Shown piece after piece: positions 58,385 through 64,000 of a stretch of DNA of 64,000 nt (position 1 is the first letter of the stretch; the number at the start of each line of letters is the position of its first letter). Position numbers and translations under genes: made by a program. The DNA lies in the NCBI GenBank assembly GCA_038496445.1, contig JALMLS010000371.1, forward strand, positions 1 to 64,000. Direction: 5' to 3'. The stretch comes from Trichosphaerium sp. ATCC 40318. Lineage: Eukaryota > Discosea > Flabellinia > Trichosidae. The notes below the pieces were generated by a model. It saw only the letters and a program-made list of their open reading frames with translations, had not been told where the DNA came from and did not search any database.

Positions 58385-58975
58385 GCTATACACACCTTCA
58401 TCATTAGTGTGTATAGCGCAGTTAGTTAGCAAATGAACTTGTACCTCCTCATTGAACACCTCATCTTGTGCTAGTACCTAAGTTAGCACCTATTGCACCA
58501 CAACCTACCCATATGTAGTTAGCGCCAATAATAGAACCACCTGACATCTACATCTGCTCATAAGATGAGCACCTAAAACTGCATAACCCTGGATCAATTG
58601 GCTATACACACCTTCATCAATAGTGTGTATAGCGCAGTTAAGTTAGCAAATGAACTAACTCCGACATCTTGTGTGCTAGTACCTAAAACTGCATATCCCT
58701 GGATCAATTGGCTATACACACCTTCATCATTAGTGTGTATAGCGCAGTTAGTTAGCAAATGAACTTGCACCTCCTCATTGAACTCCGACATCTTGTGTGC
58801 TAGTACCTAAAACTGCATTCCCTGGATCAATTGGCTATACACACCTTCATCAGTAGTGTGTATAGCGCAGCTAAGTTAGCAAATGAACTAACTCCGACAT
58901 CTTGTGTGCTAGTACCTAAAACTGCATTCCCTGGATCAATTGGCTATACACACCTTCATCATTAGTGTGTATAGC
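58385..58975. repeat. Tandem hairpin repeat, family 1, five copies
   Basis: A perfect 11-bp stem GCTATACACAC / GTGTGTATAGC with an 11-nt loop occurs at 58385-58417, 58601-58633, 58711-58743, 58834-58866 and 58943-58975. Each copy is embedded in a longer unit (ACTGCATATCCCTGGATCAA before, GCAGTTAGTTAGCAAATGAAC after), spaced 109-216 bp. The stem is invariant whereas the loop varies (CTTCATCATTA, CTTCATCAATA, CTTCATCAGTA). The short antisense frames covering it are by-products. Confidence 0.85.
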
Positions 58976-59640
58976 GCAGTTAGTTAGCAAATGAACTTGT
59001 ACCTCCTCATAGAACTCCTACATCTTGTATTTGACCTAAACGTCAGTCAGCAGGCTGTACCTTTGTCCAAGTGCGATCCTCCCATCCTTTAAGTGCGCTA
59101 CTATGGTATAAAATAAAGGTTAGTCATACATCCACAAGGGCTTCACTACATACCTTTTGTAATGCCCAACCATTTCCGTCTTGTTTTGCTAGATGAGTTA
59201 GAAGGTGTACCACTACCTAAACGTACTTGGGTTGACTGCCTTTTCCTTTAATCTGCCATTGCCATTCAGACCATCCACATCTATTACCCACCCAAGTAAT
59301 AGAACTTGTCTTTCCTTTAGGTGTTACCTAGATGTGTTACACAGCGTATGAATTACCTTTCCTCTCAAGTACTTGGCTGGTCCCTTTCCTTGTCGAGGTT
59401 GAAGTTGTAACACTTGCATGCTCATGTTGATGTACTTGGCTTGAGTGCCTTTCCGTCAATTGAGTCAATGCATCACATCTGTTCCCACCCAAGTACTAGA
59501 ACTTGTCTTTCCTTTAGGTGTTCCCTAGATGTGTCATACAGTTGCTTGAATTACTTAGTTGGAATCATTGATTCCCTTCATCCACCCAGGCATGTTACAT
59601 TTGTACATGCTTAGGACTGTAATGATGTGTTACAATATCT

Positions 59641-60334
59641 CGATTAGTATTTCTACACCTCCTTGATGGGAAGTGTTATAATACTAGAAGAGATAATAAC
59701 TTTCATACACAGGTAGTTTAGTTGTTGCCCACTGAGGACTTCAATACATACCTTGTGTAAATGCTTACCTGGCTTAGCACCCGATTAGCATTTCTACACC
59801 TCCTTGAAGAAGTGTTATAATGCTAGAAGAAGTGATGCAAGTTAGCGCCACGCTGTGTATTAGCTCTAGAACTCGATTAACATTTCTACACCTGCTGTAG
59901 GTGTTATAATGTTAGAAGAGAACAAAGGTCAGTTATACGTTCATATGGTTTGTTGTAGCCCATTAAGGACTTTAACACATACCTTGTGTAATGTTAACCA
60001 TGTGACTTGCACATTGGTGTAACATTGCTCAGAACTCGATTAGCATTTCTACACTTTTCCTTTTTTGGATGTGTGTTATAATGCTAGAAGAGAACAAGAG
60101 CATTGGTGCTTTCAAATGTTGCCTACTAAGGGCATCACTCTTGACACATTGGAGTCTTTCCTCCCATAAGTACTTGGACAAGTGCCGTTCCTTGTGGGTA
60201 AAAGTTGTAGCACCCCTACATCATAAAAGATGTTGAGGCAACTGATGACATGTACTTGTTAGGGTACTATGTCTGTAACCCAGAACTCGATTAACATTTC
60301 TACACCTGCGGTGGGTGTTATAATGATAGAAGAG
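59641..60334. repeat. Dispersed hairpin repeat, family 2, five copies
   Basis: Copies at 59641-59692, 59782-59830, 59874-59920, 60037-60092 and 60288-60334 share CGATTAGCATTTCTACACC, a variable loop, and GGTGTTATAATGCTAGAAGA. They fold as an outer stem of 6-7 bp, a small internal loop (TCT against ATA) and an inner stem ACACC/GGTGT. The outer stem shows compensatory changes: AGCATT/AATGCT, AGTATT/AATACT and AACATT/AATGTT; copy 5 has one mismatch. Between copies lie repeats such as ACATACCTTGTGTAA. Confidence 0.8.
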
Positions 60335-60650
60335 AACAGTTACAACACAACCAAATATTTGGTTGTGGTAAAGTGTGTAGAGTACAGTGTGCTCATCCCC
60401 ACCAAGGTACTTAAGACATGTCTTGTTCCCAAGGAGGCTAAATGCATTGAATGTAGTCTCTGCAGGTTGATGGTCCTGCAACGTCAAATATGAACCATTT
60501 ATTCACCATACTGCAGTATGCAGCTGTGGTGTACAGAACAGAAGTATTTGACAATGCATGATGTAGTTACATCATCACATCTTTCAAGCTGCAGATCGAT
60601 TAACACTGCCTATGCTATGTTTTTTACGCATTTTTCATAGGGGTTACGTG

Positions 60651-61321
60651 ATAGAAGACCTGACAAGGGGTAAGAGAAGCGACTTCTAGGGCACATCACA
60701 CAAAAATTCTTTGTACCTGCCTTTTTTGGCAGAATTTTAGTTTTTTTGGATTGGTGCCTCAAAGTACTTTCTTCTTTTATGCTATATTAGGCTACACGGT
60801 TGTAAGACTGGAGGTCTATAGCGAAAATATTCAGTTTTCAAGGCACCTAGAACACTGTTGTAACAATCGTAGCTATCTACATACCCGTTGTGTACTGAGG
60901 TTGTCGGTTTGAAAAAAAAACCTCCAACACGATTATTGGTTTGTTGTTTCTGTGCTTTGGGCTGCTTTTTCGTTGTTGAAAGTGCACGAATAACTACTCG
61001 TTGGACCTAATACGCTCTTGAAAGACCCGTCACAGTATTTTATTGCGTCCACGCGTATTGAATATAAATAGAAATAGTATCAAAAATCCAACCGTTTTTT
61101 TTTACCAAAACTGCCTTTATTTATCTGTATCGCGTTTATAACCGCTAAGGCGTTGTTTTCCGAGACCTATTCGGCGTTTTCAGCGTTCCCCTCCACGACG
61201 AATTTCCATGACCTTCGAAAGAAAAAAAAATCCACAGATCCAATCTCGTTTCTTTTTTTGGAAATGGTTTTTTTATTGTTTAAACACAAACAAGCTGGCT
61301 AAAGTTGAGAGAATCTTGGGT
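60651..61321. other. Intergenic, no gene seen
   Basis: About 670 bp between the hairpin locus and the 3' end of the E2 fusion gene; T-rich and A-rich tracts only. Confidence 0.35.
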
Positions 61322-64000
61322 TTAGTGAGGCTCAGAATGAGCAGCATTTAGTTGCTTTGCAAACGATTTTCCTCTGTATCCTCTTATAATGGTCCTACCA
61401 TTCGCATTTCCACCGGTGTATCTGTACTGTATACCTGTTCCGTCCTTGTTTAACAGAACATAACGAACTCCATCTCCTGTAGGTATCTTCTCCCCAAAGC
61501 GCTTATTCTGGTATCCATTCTCAAGAATAGTAGTAGATTTCGCTGCATAAGGTTGGTAAGAACCGTTATCTTCAAGCCAAAACCATGAACCACGTGCTAC
61601 GACAAAAAATAAGCAAAAGACTTCAAAAACCATTTCCTCGTTTTTTAAATAGAAAGTGTTTTTTACCTATTTGTCTTGTGAACCCTGTACTCTTCCTCTG
61701 TTGTGTCATTGTCTTTAAATTTGCAGTATAACGTCCTCCAACAACCTATGTGAGATTATTAAGAAGAAATTATACTTACAAAACGTACAGTGATAACTAC
61801 TTTGCCTTCTTTGTATCCATCTTCCAACTAAGAAAAAATCAGTTACGACGAAAAAAAAGTTAACGAAGTTGTACCGCTTTGTTGTCAGCTGGTCCATACT
61901 CATTCCATTGGGAGTCATCCTTGTAGAACCAATGAGGTTCAGGAACGTTAATACCTCCTTGAGAAGCGGAACCTTCTTCTTCATCATCGTATTCCTCAGC
62001 GTTAAGGAACTCAATTTTAAAAGCTATTCTGTCCTTATGGATAGCATAACGATTGACGTGCTGCATAATGAGCGCTTCGTAGCTACCAGTAGCAGCAAAG
62101 TACTGTAACGCAAGAGTAGAATCCAAAGGATCGTCAACGTCTGGGTTAAGAAGCAATCCATAAACACAATTCAACACGGTAGTCATAGCAGTGTCGGCTG
62201 TCCAATTTCTATGAAAAAAAGTTAGATAAAAAAACGAGCGAATTTGCTTACCTTGTGAAAATAGAGTGACATATTTTACCTAAAAGTAGGAGGTTAGAGT
62301 AATCGCTCGTGTATATATTATCGCACCGTATTGGTTGACGTTACAATGACGTATTGGTGTAATGAACCTCATTTCAGGAGCAGACATTGGGTAGTCTTCA
62401 GGGAACTGACAGTACAACAAGTACGTTCCATTCTTATATGGTGATGCCTCTGGCGCTTCCATAATAACTCTCCAGAAACCAATATCCTCTTGACAAGGAT
62501 ATATATCGAAAGCAGGATGCTTCGCTAAAACAACACGTCAAAACATGATCCAAAAACTGCAAAGCAAAAAAAAAAAAAAAGTGTTTTCTTGTTCTTACCT
62601 TTCATGAGTTTTGTCAACTCCTTCATTAATCGACGAATACGATTAGTCTCTACTGGCGCATCTTTCTCGGAAGCATTCTTTAAAGTAGTCTCAAGAGTTT
62701 GAACTGGTTTTTTCAAGTTCGTAGGTTGCTTCCTTGCAGGAACACGTGTGTCACTGCACTCATCGAGAGGGAATCTCCAGTTATTTCCGAATTTTAGTAA
62801 ATCTCCTCTATTAGATACAAAATTCTTGATTGCCTCCTAAATAACAAGTGTAAGGCTTTCAGAAAAGGCAGTAAAATGAAAAAATTACCTGATCTGGTCT
62901 CTCATATGAAGTCAATAGAGTTTCAAGCTCATTCAACCTAAGAGCTTGTTTTAAGTTCTCAGGAGCAAAAGCGTAACCGTTACTCGCTTTAGCTATTGCA
63001 CGCAACTATAAAATTCTGTAAGCTCTTTTATTTTGAAGTGGAAGGCAAACTGAAATGTGGAGAAAAAAAAGTCAAAACAATTTGCGTACCTTGACGTTTT
63101 TAGCGCCTTCACCAATCATAATCGCATCCAAAGTAATACGGTTGACCTAAGCAATAGCATGTCAATCAAGAAATTTACAGCTAAAAGTGTACCTGTAAGT
63201 ATTGCGCAACCTTCCATGGAATAGATGAAGACTTTGTGTCTTCACCATCAGTAAGACACATAACACGTAACCTAGCGTTCTTGTGCTTTTTCTTATATGC
63301 AACAAGCTCTTCTCCAGCTTTTTGAATAGCATCCCAAAGCTTGGTTTCACCCTCAGCATCAGCGGAATCAACTTGATCTCTGAATATTTCGTATCTATTC
63401 GGCGAAGGAAAAAAGTCAACAAACATCTTTTGCGATGTAATTTGGTTGGGAAAAAAAAAAGTGTAATTGCACGTACAGAGGTGTTAATTTACACGAGTAA
63501 TCAACATCATTTCCAAAAAGAATTAATCCAATATGATTAGGGTAATCATAAGCTTGAGACCTGTTGATGAAGGCATGGAACAGTTGTTTTACAGTCTCCA
63601 TACGTGTCAAGCGCGCCTCGTTCCTAAAAAATTAAATCAGCCCGCAAACCAGACAACCTGTTGTCTAGTACTCATCGTGTGGTGCTTTCATCTCAATTAC
63701 ACCACCAAGAGGGTATCTACTGATTTTTTGGTTGTCATGGAAGAGAGTACCAGTGTACCATCCATCTCCAATTTTTCTAAGTAAGGGTAAGTTCAAGTGC
63801 ATGTAGGCACTGTGTACCTCATATTGGTCCATAGTGAAAACGATTTTGGTTGGATGAGACCGAGTTTGTGCCAAATTAGTAACTTCAATTCGTATGTCTT
63901 AAAAACAACTAGAGTTAGCTTAACAACCACACTAAGTCACGTACGGTTAAGCTTGTTGATACTGTGACATCAAACATTGTACCATGCATGCTCTTAATCT
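61322..64000 (-). CDS. VWA - ubiquitin-conjugating E2 - tandem WWE fusion (5' end outside window)
   Basis: The gene enters from the right edge. Reading exons in order: a VWA-like domain (TRMETVKQLFHAFINRSQAY, YPNHIGLILFGND, GETKLWDAIQKAGEEL, RLRVMCLTDGEDT), a linker, an E2 domain (FWRVIMEAPEASPYKNGTYL, YCQFPEDYPMSAPEMRFITP, HCNVNQYGKICHSIF, NWTADTAMTTVLNCVYGLL) with the catalytic Cys in GKIC, an acidic linker, then two WWE domains (HWFYKDDSQWNEYG...RYTANLKTMTQQ; SWFWLEDNGSYQPY...GIQYRYTGG). WWE modules bind ADP-ribose polymers. The VWA metal site DxSxS is not seen in the part present. At least ten introns. Confidence 0.82.

Larger units (their letters stand above)
57701..60650. other. Gene-free repeat locus around the hairpins
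   Basis: No protein-coding gene is recognisable. Besides the two hairpin families there are diverged repeats: CACCCATCCTGTG-type at 57780-58110; ACCCACCCAAGTA...CTTTCCTTTAGGTGTT at about 59287 and 59487; GTACTTGG...CCTTTCC near 59220, 59370, 59435 and 60170; and ACATACCTT(G)TGTAA near 59150, 59750 and 59985. This looks like a non-coding transcription unit or a repeat-built locus. Confidence 0.45.

Noticed and set aside
58385-60334. Direct call of microRNA genes for the hairpins
   Set aside because: Stems are only 11-16 bp, shorter than usual precursors, and there is no expression evidence.
12422-64000. tRNA or rRNA genes
   Set aside because: I saw no cloverleaf with A and B boxes and no rRNA-like sequence by eye; a tRNA scan would be needed to exclude a diverged one.

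Overview
This window is nuclear DNA of a small-genome, intron-rich eukaryote. Most genes have many short introns (about 26-130 bp), genes are tightly packed on both strands, and the DNA is AT-rich. Gene content points to a free-living heterotrophic protist: Integrator subunit 9, BRICK1 of the WAVE/SCAR complex, a Roco (LRR-Roc-COR) protein, a class I phosphatidylinositol transfer protein, sphingolipid delta4-desaturase and a CudA-like nuclear protein. The CudA-like gene and Roco gene lean towards Amoebozoa, but this is inference from family distribution and no rRNA or other marker is present.

Bases 1-12,300 are a transposon island. It holds a near-perfect inverted repeat with arms of at least 2.87 kb (1-2878 and 4156-7028), terminal-inverted-repeat elements nested in one another, decayed hAT-like and LINE-like coding remnants, and CpG-rich subterminal tandem arrays. 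No intact transposase or reverse transcriptase is visible.

Bases 12.4-32.2 kb carry housekeeping genes: an MFSD5-like transporter, a WD40 protein, delta4-desaturase (DEGS), INTS9 (minus strand), an MRH-domain lumenal protein, a five-helix membrane protein, a PITP, a CudA-like protein, BRICK1 and a Ser/Thr kinase. One INTS9 intron of 2.03 kb contains a complete intronless gene on the opposite strand encoding a GATA finger plus a PHD finger.

Bases 32.6-56.7 kb hold an F-box/NHL propeller protein, an SLC43-like MFS carrier, a multi-pass membrane protein kinase, a cation/calcium exchanger (CCX/NCLX type), a divergent pair of F-box/LRR genes (one frameshifted) with a third relic near 52.5 kb, an SppA-type protease whose stop codon overlaps the start of a small downstream gene, a START-like lipid-binding protein, a secreted Cys-rich protein, an F-box/MORN-2 protein and a Roco protein.

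Bases 57.7-60.6 kb contain no convincing gene. They hold two different families of repeated hairpins, five copies each, one with compensatory base changes in its stem; this is the best candidate here for an undescribed structured-RNA or DNA-hairpin locus. The window ends in the 3' part of a gene (minus strand) joining a VWA domain, a ubiquitin-conjugating E2 domain with its catalytic Cys, and two WWE domains.

Genome-wide habits visible here: 5' splice sites are often GTACGT/GTACGC rather than GTAAGT, CACGTG palindromes are several times more frequent than expected and often lie in introns, and very small exons occur (8 bp in PITP, 9 bp in INTS9). Exon coordinates were worked out by eye from reading-frame continuity and family similarity, so boundaries quoted without exon detail are approximate.
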